64,000 nucleotides of DNA from Chitinophagaceae bacterium (GCA_022843585.1 JALHNJ010000002.1:124001-188000); one strand, 5' to 3'; positions 54,855 through 63,397 are shown, counted from the first letter of the stretch. Program-made: numbers and translations. Notes: generated from the sequence alone by a model not told the origin.

Positions 54855-55820
54855 TTAAGCAAATTTTTCATTGGCCTTACTTATGTATGCCAATTCCCGA
54901 CCGGGAGCATTCAATTCTGCTTGCATTAAATCAAATTGTTTTTCTTCAAACGAAAAAAGTTTTTTTCCCAAGGTGCTCCATTTTAATTTTAGTAAGTCCT
55001 CAAGAATTTCTAATGGAGAGTTTAAGAATATATGTCTTGTCGTTCGTTTGAATTTCAATTTATGCAAGCTTATGTGTCGTTCATACTCATTAAGCAGGTG
55101 ATCAATGCGTTCTTCTATTTCAGCTGGTTTATATTCTTTACTTGCGATGTCCTGCATCCAAACCCGTAAGGCTGTAAACTTTACACTACTATCCGGATCC
55201 GCTCTGTATTCAATAATTTGTTGCCAATCTACATTTGCATTTGGAATTGGAAGTTTTTTTAATACTACTTCCAACACCGGAGCAGTTTTGAAATTTGGTA
55301 AATCGGTTGTGAAATTGTCTTGCAGGATTGCAGTGGCATTGTCCTTGGCTGCAAATCGGTTAAGAAAAGCTGATGAAACCCGCGTAGCTTCATTTTCGGC
55401 TTTATTAACCGATGTGATATATTTCTCAATTATTTTGTGTGCATCTTTTTGATGTTGCTTTTTTGTGAAATTCTTTGGAAGAGGTACTGAAGGAATAGCG
55501 TAATAGGACTCATAAATCTGCATTAAGTCGAATTGGTCTATTGGGTTTCCTTTCTTTTTCATTATACCAGACTTTTTGAAAGTGAACTCGATCATTTCCG
55601 ATAGATTAAAGTCACATAATAATCCATTTGATCTTAAGAAATCAAACTCCTTTAACCTTGCTTCATTCAATTCAGGATCGAGTGCTTGTAAGTCATTAAA
55701 AACCTTTACATCATTATAGCTGCAAACATGAATCTGATCAAAAAAGAGTAAATCTCTTTTTAATAAAGCTGGTGCTTCATAGATAAATTCAAAATTTGAT
55801 GGTCTTAGTCCCAGATTCAT
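54855..55820 (-). CDS. Hypothetical protein, first gene of the glycosylase operon
   Basis: 321 residues, soluble, rich in Lys and Glu with many predicted helices (LEVVLKKLPIPNANVDWQQII, EIEERIDHLLNEYERHISLHKLK). I recognise no family. The glycosylase-like gene starts 10 bp after its stop, and the third gene overlaps that one, so all three are probably co-expressed. It could be the sensor or scaffold of the set (inference). Confidence 0.68.
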   Translation of the reverse strand: MNLGLRPSNFEFIYEAPALLKRDLLFFDQIHVCSYNDVKVFNDLQALDPELNEARLKEFDFLRSNGLLCDFNLSEMIEFTFKKSGIMKKKGNPIDQFDLMQIYESYYAIPSVPLPKNFTKKQHQKDAHKIIEKYITSVNKAENEATRVSSAFLNRFAAKDNATAILQDNFTTDLPNFKTAPVLEVVLKKLPIPNANVDWQQIIEYRADPDSSVKFTALRVWMQDIASKEYKPAEIEERIDHLLNEYERHISLHKLKFKRTTRHIFLNSPLEILEDLLKLKWSTLGKKLFSFEEKQFDLMQAELNAPGRELAYISKANEKFA

Positions 55821-55945
55821 AAATAATTATCGTATTCTGACAAAGTTACAATGTTACTCACGTCGGCTAATCTTATATGGTTAGAAATCAATTACCCATA
55901 TTTTTAGTTCATTTAAACTAATTACTTTAGTGGTTTTGTAGTGCG

Positions 55946-56142
55946 ATGTGCCTCAACTACAAGACATATTTAGCTTTAAATAGGGTACGTTTTCAGCCGA
56001 TGAACTGGTGAATGCTGCCTTAGATAACGGCATTTCAACGCTGACCCTCACCAATATTTATTCAACTTATGATGCCTGGAACTTTGTAAAGTTTTGTAAA
56101 GAAAAAGGGATTAAACCGATTGTCGGTACGGAAAACCCGTAA
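55946..56142 (+). pseudogene. dnaE: Relic of DnaE (DNA polymerase III alpha) PHP-domain N-terminus
   Basis: Conceptual translation gives LNYKTY in one frame, then FSFK, an in-frame TAG at 55981, then GTFSADELVNAALDNG, LTLTNIYSTYDAWNFVKF and CKEKGIKPIVGTEN before TAA at 56140. This matches the conserved start of bacterial dnaE-type polymerases (SYGTLS..ELV..A, LTNIN...DAW.F...CKE.GIKPI.GAE). A frameshift and two stops mark it as dead, and nothing of the >1000-residue remainder is present. It is probably debris of an insertion or of a lost dnaE2-type gene. Confidence 0.8.
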
Positions 56143-56193
56143 AGACCGCCAGCAGAGTAGGTCATGCGTGGGGCAGCAATCTTCCGTCAATAG

Positions 56194-56201
56194 TATCTTT
56201 G
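56194..56201 (+). promoter_or_regulatory. Bacteroidota -7 promoter element
   Basis: TATCTTTG fits the TAnnTTTG consensus, 59 bp upstream of the start at 56260. The -33 TTG is not clear. Confidence 0.4.
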
Positions 56202-56259
56202 CTTAATTGTCACCGAAGCATACAAGATAATTTATCATAATTGAAATAAAAAAGCACCC

Positions 56260-56877
56260 TTGAATACCTATTATCATATCAATAATAACCCTGACTGCAT
56301 TTGGAAAGCAGGGGATGAAATTTATTTTGGCAACGAATACAATAAATTTTGGCGTTTCTTTTTGGAAAAGGGAGCTTATATCAATTTGAATGGAGAAAAG
56401 CGTCCTGCCGACCAGGTTATTAAATATGCACTCAATGCATACGCATATAACGAACCTGTTCCTCCGCAAATGAAAGATTACCGTTTTAATCCTGTCTTTA
56501 CATTGAAAGAGGCAACAGATTGTTTAGGGCAATCAAGGAGTATCATCCGTGAATTACTATTCGAATCAATTAGAAAAGATTTCTATTCCCACTTGCCCAG
56601 CAGGCATAACTGTATCTGGTTAAGCCCCGACGATAATAAATCCCTTCAATTTTGGAAAAAATTAGTGCATGGCACTACTAAAAGAATATTCAGGGTAGCA
56701 ACAGAAGGAACTATTCACAGGTCAGCAAACAAATGGCTGATCACGGGCACGATACCGCTCAATGAAATAAACTCGCTGGCACATAATTATTGGAAAGGAA
56801 GTGACGCTGGTAGTTTGGAAGATGAAATCCTGTTTGTTGGTAAACTAAAAATCATTGAGGAATTAACTGATGTATGA
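56260..56877 (+). CDS. DUF2441-like protein
   Basis: 205 residues from TTG 56260. The only other in-frame Met is ~70 residues in, and a stop lies shortly upstream. The start YYHINNNPDCIWKAGDEIYFGNEYNKFW and the block RELLFESIRKDFYSHLPSRHNCIWL, then EDEILFVGKL, follow the pattern I associate with DUF2441 (an H-N start, FE-x-IR, PSR-x-x-C-x-W). The function of that family is unknown. It converges on the ART-like gene with a 3-bp gap, so the ends of the two transcripts meet. Confidence 0.55.
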   Translation: MNTYYHINNNPDCIWKAGDEIYFGNEYNKFWRFFLEKGAYINLNGEKRPADQVIKYALNAYAYNEPVPPQMKDYRFNPVFTLKEATDCLGQSRSIIRELLFESIRKDFYSHLPSRHNCIWLSPDDNKSLQFWKKLVHGTTKRIFRVATEGTIHRSANKWLITGTIPLNEINSLAHNYWKGSDAGSLEDEILFVGKLKIIEELTDV

Positions 56878-56880
56878 GGA

Positions 56881-57429
56881 TTAGTAGTCATTTTTCATCC
56901 ATTTTAAGCAGGACATGTTACCCAAGTTAATTCTCATTATATATTCGTCCTCACCAACGTAACGGTTCAACAAACTTTCAGAAAATCCCCAGCCACCGCC
57001 TTCTTTCGCTTTTTGTAGGACAGTAACAAGCGGATAAAATGTGTGCTTATACTCGCCAGGTTTATAAAACTTCTCTTCCAATTCCAGCATTTCTTTTGTA
57101 TCACAAATTATTACGGAACCTTTCCTGTCACTAAATCTTCTTGCGCATTCTAAACGTCCCGTAAAACTGGCTATCTTTTCATTCTTACTGATTCTTCCAC
57201 ATGCACGAAATAATACTGGTCTTGTTGTTGGCAGATAGTTCTTTAAAACGATATCCCATACATCAAAAAAAGCCTTCCTTTTTCCTTCCCCATCAGTAAG
57301 AATCCAATTACCAATGAACGTACTGGCTTGCTTAGTTATAACCACATCTTTTTGAAGAATGTCAATCAGGTTTTGAGCTATTTCACTCTTCTGATTTTTT
57401 GACAATCTATATTGAAACTTATCACTCAT
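56881..57429 (-). CDS. Possible ADP-ribosyltransferase-fold protein
   Basis: 182 residues. The spacing of key residues fits the R-S-E ADP-ribosyltransferase plan: R75 in PVLFRACGR, S88-F-T90 in KIASFTGRLECARRF, and E160-D-E162 in RYVGEDEYIMRINL, each at the start of a predicted strand. The 14-bp gap to the upstream six-CxxC gene suggests one operon. If correct, it would modify a protein or nucleic acid with NAD+. The evidence is motif-level only; no family was recognised. Confidence 0.55.
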   Translation of the reverse strand: MSDKFQYRLSKNQKSEIAQNLIDILQKDVVITKQASTFIGNWILTDGEGKRKAFFDVWDIVLKNYLPTTRPVLFRACGRISKNEKIASFTGRLECARRFSDRKGSVIICDTKEMLELEEKFYKPGEYKHTFYPLVTVLQKAKEGGGWGFSESLLNRYVGEDEYIMRINLGNMSCLKWMKNDY

Positions 57430-57443
57430 TTTTTTCAGATCGC

Positions 57444-58325
57444 TTAGTCAATTCCAAGGTCTTTATGCATTTGTTGCCGCTGCTTTCCAAATTCAATACT
57501 TTCTAGTGCAGCTTTTCGGCTGTCATCCGGTAAACATTGAATGCAAGTTGGATATTGAATTCCTTTATAAAACATTTTGCATTTTAGACATAATTCCATT
57601 TTTTTTATATCAAAGTTAAATGCACATTTTCCACAAGCAGTTATCGTATCTGCAAATGAAAGATATTTGATGTCATCATTTAGGTAAAGCAAAAACGCCT
57701 GTTTCTCAATCATTGCAGCGTCCTTAGTTGCGGCTCGTTCTCTTTGCAACCAATACCTAATACTTGAAAGGTTATGTTCATTCTTCCATTTCTTTGAGAA
57801 AAAGCACTTATCCCGAACTTTAAGTGCTTCTTTATTTTCAAAATACGTCGAAATGAGTTCCTCAACAGATTTATAAGCTGGCTCCTCAAATTCGTGCTTA
57901 CATTCTGAGCAACGATATTGTGGGACTTTTCTTACTCTTCTACTAGGATTGCTACTCTTACAATTTGGACACAAAGGAGTCGGTGCATAAACATAATTTT
58001 CAATTATGTGATCACTAAATTCAGATCTATCAATTTCCGGATTTGTGTTGATGTAATCGTTAGCATAAGCCCTTCTTATTTCTGTCAGGTATTCAGCATA
58101 TTTCCTTGGGTGAGAAAGATGCTGCAGTGTTAAAGTCTCTTTGCTATTGCATACCTGGCAACTGTCTTTAATAAATTTAGACCTTCGTTCTTTCCAGTCT
58201 CTTGTCTGCCACGATTTTTTTCCTTCTTTAAAATCCTTCCAATACTGTTCCAATGCGGATTCAATTCCAACTTCGCCCTTTGCCAGTTTGTCCCTTAGTT
58301 CTATGCGTTCGATATATGTCAACAT
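57444..58325 (-). CDS. Multi-zinc-ribbon protein, possible HNH-like N-terminus
   Basis: 293 residues with six CxxC pairs: C56/C59, C119/C122, C139/C142, C231/C234, C246/C249 and C261/C264. The first pair is followed by LTLQHLSH (H69, H72), which resembles the start of an HNH or zinc-knuckle module. Pairs 2 and 3 form a clear zinc ribbon (LCPNC ... YRCSECKHEF). The rest is helical. It sits between a 70-residue gene and the ART-like gene, all leftward. Nucleic-acid binding is likely; catalysis is uncertain. Confidence 0.68.
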   Translation of the reverse strand: MLTYIERIELRDKLAKGEVGIESALEQYWKDFKEGKKSWQTRDWKERRSKFIKDSCQVCNSKETLTLQHLSHPRKYAEYLTEIRRAYANDYINTNPEIDRSEFSDHIIENYVYAPTPLCPNCKSSNPSRRVRKVPQYRCSECKHEFEEPAYKSVEELISTYFENKEALKVRDKCFFSKKWKNEHNLSSIRYWLQRERAATKDAAMIEKQAFLLYLNDDIKYLSFADTITACGKCAFNFDIKKMELCLKCKMFYKGIQYPTCIQCLPDDSRKAALESIEFGKQRQQMHKDLGID

Positions 58326-58337
58326 ACAATTCTTGGC

Positions 58338-58550
58338 TTATTCGTTTTTAAATGTATTGTCTGTAAAGGATTTTAAAACAACCAACTGCACTCCCATCTT
58401 CGCATGGTCTAAGGGTGAAATATCAAACCCGAAAAAACAGGGAACGAGGCGGCACACTAATCCAGTTTTGTTTAGTACCACAAAATTTATCTCACGTTCA
58501 GCGTCTACACTTTGTACCCAAAACCCATCTACTTTAAATTCTTTGGGCAT
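58338..58550 (-). CDS. Small hypothetical protein, first gene of the zinc-ribbon operon
   Basis: 70 residues, beta-rich by eye (FKVDGFWVQSVD, EREINFVVLNKTG, MGVQLVVLKSF), no signal peptide. It ends 12 bp before the zinc-ribbon gene, in the same direction. I recognise no family. A longer frame on the opposite strand covers the same DNA but is Ser/Phe-rich and unlikely to be real. Confidence 0.5.
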   Translation of the reverse strand: MPKEFKVDGFWVQSVDAEREINFVVLNKTGLVCRLVPCFFGFDISPLDHAKMGVQLVVLKSFTDNTFKNE

Positions 58551-58877
58551 AACTGAATTTAGTGAAAAAATTCATGGGAACTAACCTTGAATCTTCAATC
58601 GAAATAAGCTCTGAGGCCCTTTTTACAACAACCAAGAAATAGCTATATATTAGTAGAAATCTTTCCATAGCTGTTCAAATCATTTTATGGTCCGGAACTT
58701 TTATGTTATATTATAATAGACGGATTACTTCAATTGACTTCTGTATAAATTTTTATTATTTCGTTGGGAAAATAACTTGGTAAGTTTATAATTCATCACA
58801 AGCAAGTCAATAATAATTTTAAAAGTTAATTCTATTTTTCCTTGGAAATAATCATTTTTTTTTGTATATTATTATAT
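58551..58877. other. AT-rich intergenic region
   Basis: About 330 bp, very AT-rich, upstream of the 58550 leftward gene. It presumably holds that operon's promoter. No gene or repeat is seen. Confidence 0.35.
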
Positions 58878-59068
58878 ACCCGAAGTTCTTCCGGGTTACT
58901 CTGAAAGAACATAAACTTCCCATAAAAACCACCACTACCGGTTGGGGAACGGTAAAATAAATATCCAAACAGTTATACCCATTACTTCAAAATACCTGTA
59001 AACATTCAGGTATTAAAAATCAATAATAACATCAATGGGTTACTAAAAAAAACGACTTCAACAGTCGT
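58878..59068. repeat. Cluster of short hairpins
   Basis: Five inverted repeats lie within 191 bp: ACCCGAAG-TT-CTTcCGGGT (58878-58896); ACCG/CGGT (58937-58953); ACCCATT/AATGGGT (58977-59040) enclosing AATACCTG-8 nt-CAGGTATT (58991-59014, perfect); and ACGACT-TCAAC-AGTCGT (59052-59068, perfect). They lie between the defence genes and the mobilization genes. A structured leader RNA or a recombination/transfer site is possible. Confidence 0.45.
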
Positions 59069-59170
59069 AACGGGATTTCTATGTCCAGGCCCGATTGGAT
59101 AAATCAAACGACAATAACTGTATCGCAAAAAACTCGTAACGGTACAGACTATATACTTCGAGAATTTACT

Positions 59171-59350
59171 ATGAAACATTCATCATTTAAAAAATCCTGT
59201 ATCGTTAAAGTGTGGATACACATCTTATCCATCATCGCAATGCTCATCTGTTTGTTCCTACATCAGCACCATGAAGGTTTAATCATTTATGATATACTAA
59301 AGGAAATAACAGATTGCGTCCCTGAGCATGATGTGGATGATGAACCTTAA
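59171..59350 (+). CDS. Small membrane protein (uncertain)
   Basis: 59 residues from ATG 59171; an in-frame ATG at 59081 would add 30 residues without a domain. Basic start (KHSSFKKSC), one hydrophobic helix (WIHILSIIAMLICLFL), then an acidic tail (EITDCVPEHDVDDEP). It ends 15 bp from the convergent coupling-protein gene. It reads like a real single-pass peptide but has no recognised family. Confidence 0.38.
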   Translation: MKHSSFKKSCIVKVWIHILSIIAMLICLFLHQHHEGLIIYDILKEITDCVPEHDVDDEP

Positions 59351-59365
59351 TCGCAAACAGGACTA

Positions 59366-61345
59366 CTATTTACCTTCCTTCTCTTTGTTCTTCTTTTTCA
59401 ATTGCCGCAGGTTTTCCATTTCCTGCTGTATGATTAGCTGCACATCTACCTTAATCTGTAAATAGTTTTCCTGTACCTGTTGCTCCGAAATTTTTCTGGT
59501 CGTTGGAATTTCCCTGTAAGACATTTCTTCTTCTTTCAACTGCTGCACATTATTCTGTATTTGTGAGTGAAAGATTTTCAAGTCAATTTTACAATCCGGA
59601 TTATCTGCCACTATACCAACAAACTCACCACTGGATAAAGATGCAATTCTTGAAGGTGGTATGGCGGCATCCAGTTGCTTTGATTTACTAATGGAAGTAT
59701 CAGTACGGTTGATGGAAACACTTTCCCTGTCCTGCATAATCTTACCAAAGCGTTCCGATAATTGCTTTGCTGTTTCACCTGTTACCTGACCGCTGATAAC
59801 ATTACCAACAATATTCATAATAACTTCAGCCTGGTCTTTACCGTAATCTTTCTTTAGCTGGCTGAAATCCTGCACCGCTAAAGTAGTCGCAACTTTATTG
59901 GAACGGGCGGTGGCAATTAAACTATCAATGCCATTAAAATATATAGTCGGAAATTCGTCAAAGATTAAGCTGCATTTTTGCTGATCCTTTTTGTTGACCA
60001 GTTTAATAAGCCGTGAAATATATAAAGATAGTACGGCTCCATAGATTTGTTGTTTCTGCGGGTTATTTCCCATGCAAACAATTTTGGGTTCATCTGGATT
60101 ATTAATGTCAAGTGTAAAATCGTTTCCCGACAACACATAATATAATTGTGGCGAAGACAATCTTGCCATCCCGATCTTGGCACTGGCCACTTGTCCTTCC
60201 AATTGTTCCATCGCATCATTCTCGTATGCGGAAATAAAGGGATTCACCAATACTTCAATTTCCGGTATTGATTTTAAAACGGGAAACAACTTTTCATAAT
60301 CTATCTGCATAAGTTCAATCACATGCGGCAGTGTACAATATTTACCATCTTCATATTTCTTCAGGAACCAGATAACGGCTGTCACAAAGTTTATCGGTGA
60401 TTCTACAAAAAAGTCGCCCTGCTTTTTTATCCACTCCCTATTAAGTCCCATCATTATAGTTCGTGAAGATTCTGTTGCATCCGTAATATCATACATTGTC
60501 GAAGGGTCAAGCGGGTTACAACGATGCGTTGTAGTAAGATCGTCGAAATTGATAGTATAATATTTTGGTATTTTTATATACCGATTTTTGTGCTGCTGCA
60601 ATTGGTTATAAGCAATTCGAGAAAGATCATCATATTTGAAATCATAAACAAACATGCAAAAACCTTTCTGAATATGTTGTTTAATGACGTGTTGTATTAC
60701 AAACCACGATTTACCCGAACCAGGTGAACCAATAACCAAAAATGAGCGGAAAGGGTTGATGATATTGATCCATGATTTTCTTACTTTGCCTTTCAGATTG
60801 TATTGGGCGGGCAGGTTTATTGAATATTCATTTTGCAACAGCCGTTCTTCTTGCGGAAATGTTTCATTGAGCTGATTGAAGATGTCGTTGCTTAATTTTA
60901 GCTTGATTAAACGTGACAAAAGATTGCCGCCGGAAAGGATTAAGACAAAGCCAAGTGTCGTTACACTACTGTAAATTATTGCGACTGTTTCAATATCGCT
61001 GTAAAGTTTTAGTAATAGTTGACTGCCAAAATATAAAAGTATTCCTATGAGGATATATGCAGCAATGGTTTGCCATCGTATGTTCTCTTTCTTCCTTCCT
61101 CTCGAACCCATCAATGAAATGATGAGCATTCCTAACGCAATGAATTTACTCCGGTTAAAGTTGTTGAATAATCCTGATCGCTGAATGTTCTTTAATAAAT
61201 TGTCGGACAAATTTGCTGTCCAGCCCCAAGCTTCGAATGCCTGGTAAAAATAAAAGTAAAAGTGCAATAGTAAAATGAAGACAGCGGACAATCTTGTAAA
61301 ATCTAAAATCTTCCTTAACCCCTGTTCATTCTCTCCTGTATGCAT
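59366..61345 (-). CDS. mobC: Conjugative coupling protein (TraG/VirD4-like, MobC)
   Basis: 659 residues. About four N-terminal membrane helices (within 19-141) precede a VirD4-type ATPase. Walker A is IGSPGSGKSWF (GSPGSGKS at 206-213), Walker B is CSLIFDEFPTIYFNG, and the TraM-recognition-type end contains ATARSNKVATTLAVQDFSQL. Coupling proteins dock the relaxase-DNA complex at the type IV channel. It starts 3 bp after the relaxase stop. No channel genes are visible, so this element is probably mobilizable rather than self-transmissible, unless they lie beyond the right edge. Confidence 0.9.
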   Translation of the reverse strand: MHTGENEQGLRKILDFTRLSAVFILLLHFYFYFYQAFEAWGWTANLSDNLLKNIQRSGLFNNFNRSKFIALGMLIISLMGSRGRKKENIRWQTIAAYILIGILLYFGSQLLLKLYSDIETVAIIYSSVTTLGFVLILSGGNLLSRLIKLKLSNDIFNQLNETFPQEERLLQNEYSINLPAQYNLKGKVRKSWINIINPFRSFLVIGSPGSGKSWFVIQHVIKQHIQKGFCMFVYDFKYDDLSRIAYNQLQQHKNRYIKIPKYYTINFDDLTTTHRCNPLDPSTMYDITDATESSRTIMMGLNREWIKKQGDFFVESPINFVTAVIWFLKKYEDGKYCTLPHVIELMQIDYEKLFPVLKSIPEIEVLVNPFISAYENDAMEQLEGQVASAKIGMARLSSPQLYYVLSGNDFTLDINNPDEPKIVCMGNNPQKQQIYGAVLSLYISRLIKLVNKKDQQKCSLIFDEFPTIYFNGIDSLIATARSNKVATTLAVQDFSQLKKDYGKDQAEVIMNIVGNVISGQVTGETAKQLSERFGKIMQDRESVSINRTDTSISKSKQLDAAIPPSRIASLSSGEFVGIVADNPDCKIDLKIFHSQIQNNVQQLKEEEMSYREIPTTRKISEQQVQENYLQIKVDVQLIIQQEMENLRQLKKKNKEKEGK

Positions 61346-61348
61346 AAC

Positions 61349-62581
61349 TTAAATTTTTCGTTGTTTGCGTCTGCGTTTCTTTTTTAATTCATAGGGTAAT
61401 TGGTTATCGAATGATGATGATCTTCTTGTTAATTCGTCGAATAAATTTTCCTTATTTGATCCGATGGTTAATTCTGCTGATTCTCCAATGCGGGGCGTCG
61501 GTGTAATTTGTCCGGGCTGCACTTCTGTTGTTTGCTTTTTATAAACTTCTCTGAGGGCGGCAGCACTATACTCTTTTCCCAATTCACTGCCGTTAAATAC
61601 TGTTTTGCTATAATGATCAATGTAAGTCACACCATAGAGGAAATTATCAACATTGTTTCGCCACACTATATCAATTTTTAATTGCTGCAAAGCATTTGTA
61701 ATTCCATTTCGGTCTTTGCTTTTCGCAAGAACACTATCCAATTTATCTTTCAGCTGCTGCCTCAATGATTGCTTTGCCTTCTCATTAACTGTGAACTTTT
61801 TTTCCAGCTCTTTCAGTGTTGGCTTATTATAAATACTGCTGGCTTTGATTGGCACTCCAACTTTGTTTCCCTTTTCATCCACCAAACTATATTGCAGTCC
61901 TCCTTTCTCAAACATGCGTGTTTGCTCCGCTCCCCTATCGGCGGTGACATTGTATAATTTTAAAATGGCATTGAGTTCTGGCAGCGATGCAAATTTGTAC
62001 TGGCTGACAACCTGGTTAACGATATTGCTGATTGCTTGTTTGGTTGCAGACTTGCCGTACTGCACTTTCGTGAGATTGACTGGTCTTAATGGCTGATTAT
62101 AATTTTGCAGCTTGTCACCTGCCTTCACCAACTTAAAGTTTACTTCAATTTCCTTTCTTGTTTTTTCTGATTGCACTCTTCCGAGATTGTGCATAGAGAT
62201 ACGTTTGCCATCTCTTTGTATGTTAGTGCTGACAATATGAATATGCTGGTGGGCGGCATCACTGTGATGATAAACTAAATAAGGTTGCTTGCCGAAGCCT
62301 ATGCCTTCCATATACGCTTCAGCGATTGCTTCTAATTTTTCATTGCTGTGGCTTTCAGATATATCGAAGTTGAGCGACACATGCAGGCAATTCGTTTCTG
62401 CCCTTGTATTGAGATCGGCTAATTGCTGTAGGCGATTGAGTTTTTCATGAAAGTTTAGATTTATTAGGTCTTTAGCATACGACTTCGCTGCGATGAGTTC
62501 TGCCTTGCCCTCGTTTACCTTCTTCTCATTATAATTAATCGCTCCTTTAATACTCTTACCGCTTCTTATCCTCACTACCAT
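61349..62581 (-). CDS. mobB: Relaxase / mobilization nuclease (MobB)
   Basis: 410 residues. The metal-binding three-His motif is H111-x-H113-x-H115 (AAHQHIHIVSTN), preceded by CLHVSLNF. The N-terminal Y17 of GAINYNEKK is a candidate nicking Tyr. This is the MOBP/Bacteroides MobB layout. It nicks oriT and pilots the transferred strand. The gene overlaps mobA by 7 bp and the coupling gene follows after 3 bp, forming one mobilization operon. The C-terminal half is basic and ends KKKRRRKQRKI, suited to DNA binding. Confidence 0.93.
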   Translation of the reverse strand: MVVRIRSGKSIKGAINYNEKKVNEGKAELIAAKSYAKDLINLNFHEKLNRLQQLADLNTRAETNCLHVSLNFDISESHSNEKLEAIAEAYMEGIGFGKQPYLVYHHSDAAHQHIHIVSTNIQRDGKRISMHNLGRVQSEKTRKEIEVNFKLVKAGDKLQNYNQPLRPVNLTKVQYGKSATKQAISNIVNQVVSQYKFASLPELNAILKLYNVTADRGAEQTRMFEKGGLQYSLVDEKGNKVGVPIKASSIYNKPTLKELEKKFTVNEKAKQSLRQQLKDKLDSVLAKSKDRNGITNALQQLKIDIVWRNNVDNFLYGVTYIDHYSKTVFNGSELGKEYSAAALREVYKKQTTEVQPGQITPTPRIGESAELTIGSNKENLFDELTRRSSSFDNQLPYELKKKRRRKQRKI

Positions 62582-62952
62582 CTCTCTGTCATTTGATTTA
62601 TGCGTTGCTGAATATGACTTGTTTGTACTATGAATTTATTTTGCATTGCTTCATTAGTGTTGAGCCATTCTCTGAATTCGGGGATTTGTCTCAACGTATG
62701 TAGTTTTTTTACCGCTTGGTTGAAGTTGTTACCAATCGCATTTAATTCCTGTTTCATTGCGATCAGTTCCTCCATGAAACTATCCAGTGATTCGTTCCGG
62801 TATTTTATCACTATGGGTTTTTCCAACAAAACATTCCTCACATAGTGACTGACCTGGTTACTGGTAGTGGTTTTAAATTTCGTTTCCAGCTTCTCGTACT
62901 CTTTTGGTGTGAAGCGTACTGTCATTTTTCTTGTTCTTCTTTCTTTCGTCAT
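62575..62952 (-). CDS. mobA: Relaxosome accessory protein (MobA, ribbon-helix-helix)
   Basis: 125 residues from ATG 62952. This start has GGGAGGT 7 nt upstream, unusually good for this genome, and avoids the oriT-like hairpin that a start at 63117 would place inside the gene. The N-terminus MTVRFTPKEYEKLETKF is the strand-helix of an RHH DNA-binding domain; a helical tail follows (ELIAMKQELNAIGNNFNQAVKKL), typical of MobC/MbeC-like proteins. It should bind oriT and recruit the relaxase. Confidence 0.85.
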   Translation of the reverse strand: MTKERRTRKMTVRFTPKEYEKLETKFKTTTSNQVSHYVRNVLLEKPIVIKYRNESLDSFMEELIAMKQELNAIGNNFNQAVKKLHTLRQIPEFREWLNTNEAMQNKFIVQTSHIQQRINQMTERW

Positions 62953-62987
62953 CTGCAATACCTCCCGCAACGAGCTCCGAGTGAAGG

Positions 62988-63047
62988 GCAAGATGCCCCG
63001 TTTGTCCGACAAACGTACATCTTGCTGACTGCGTAAAACGGGCAGTC
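62988..63047. other. Candidate origin of transfer (oriT)
   Basis: A nested hairpin is formed by GCAAGATG (62988) with CATCTTGC (63018-63025), enclosing CGTTTGTC-C-GACAAACG, so 16 of 18 positions per arm pair. It is followed by GACTGC (63027) with GCAGTC (63042-63047). It lies between the HTH gene and mobA, upstream of the relaxase operon, where oriT is normally found. The nic site is not identified. Confidence 0.65.
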
Positions 63048-63070
63048 TGGTTGACCTGTCCAACACATTG

Positions 63071-63397
63071 TCATTGTTTAGTTTGATTTTTTTGGAAGGT
63101 GATGCGGCTGTCTTCAATCAGCTTCTCTACATCCTCGTAATGAAAGAATCGGCGGGATTCGATTTTAATAGAAGGGAGTTTTCCCTGGTTCATCCACTCG
63201 TATAAGGTGGGTTTGGAAATCTTGAACATGGCACAGACTTCTGTAGCTTTTAATAAAGGCCGCTGTGCCTTTTTGTCAAGGGCATTGATGAGTGGCACGG
63301 TATTACTATGCTCAATGACTACTTGCTCTACAATTGCTTTTAACTTCTGCCAAAACTCTTTTGGTTCCATTGGGAACAACATCTGTACTTCACCCAT
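63071..63397 (-). CDS. Excisionase-like helix-turn-helix protein
   Basis: 108 residues. The core LLKATEVCAMFKISKPTLYEWMNQGKLPSIKIESRRFF is the MerR/Xis-type winged HTH (helix_turn_helix_17) used by excisionases and by regulators of Bacteroidota mobile elements. The final Arg-Phe-Phe segment and EDVEKLIED complete it. It is the first gene of the mobilization cluster and may regulate it or aid excision. No integrase is seen within the window. Confidence 0.85.
   Translation of the reverse strand: MGEVQMLFPMEPKEFWQKLKAIVEQVVIEHSNTVPLINALDKKAQRPLLKATEVCAMFKISKPTLYEWMNQGKLPSIKIESRRFFHYEDVEKLIEDSRITFQKNQTKQ

Noticed and set aside
58141-58584. 147-codon rightward frame
   Set aside because: Antisense to two closely spaced leftward genes and rich in Ser/Phe without motifs.
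62953-63117. N-terminal extension of mobA starting at 63117
   Set aside because: It would encode the oriT-like hairpin and overlap the HTH gene; ATG 62952 has a good Shine-Dalgarno.
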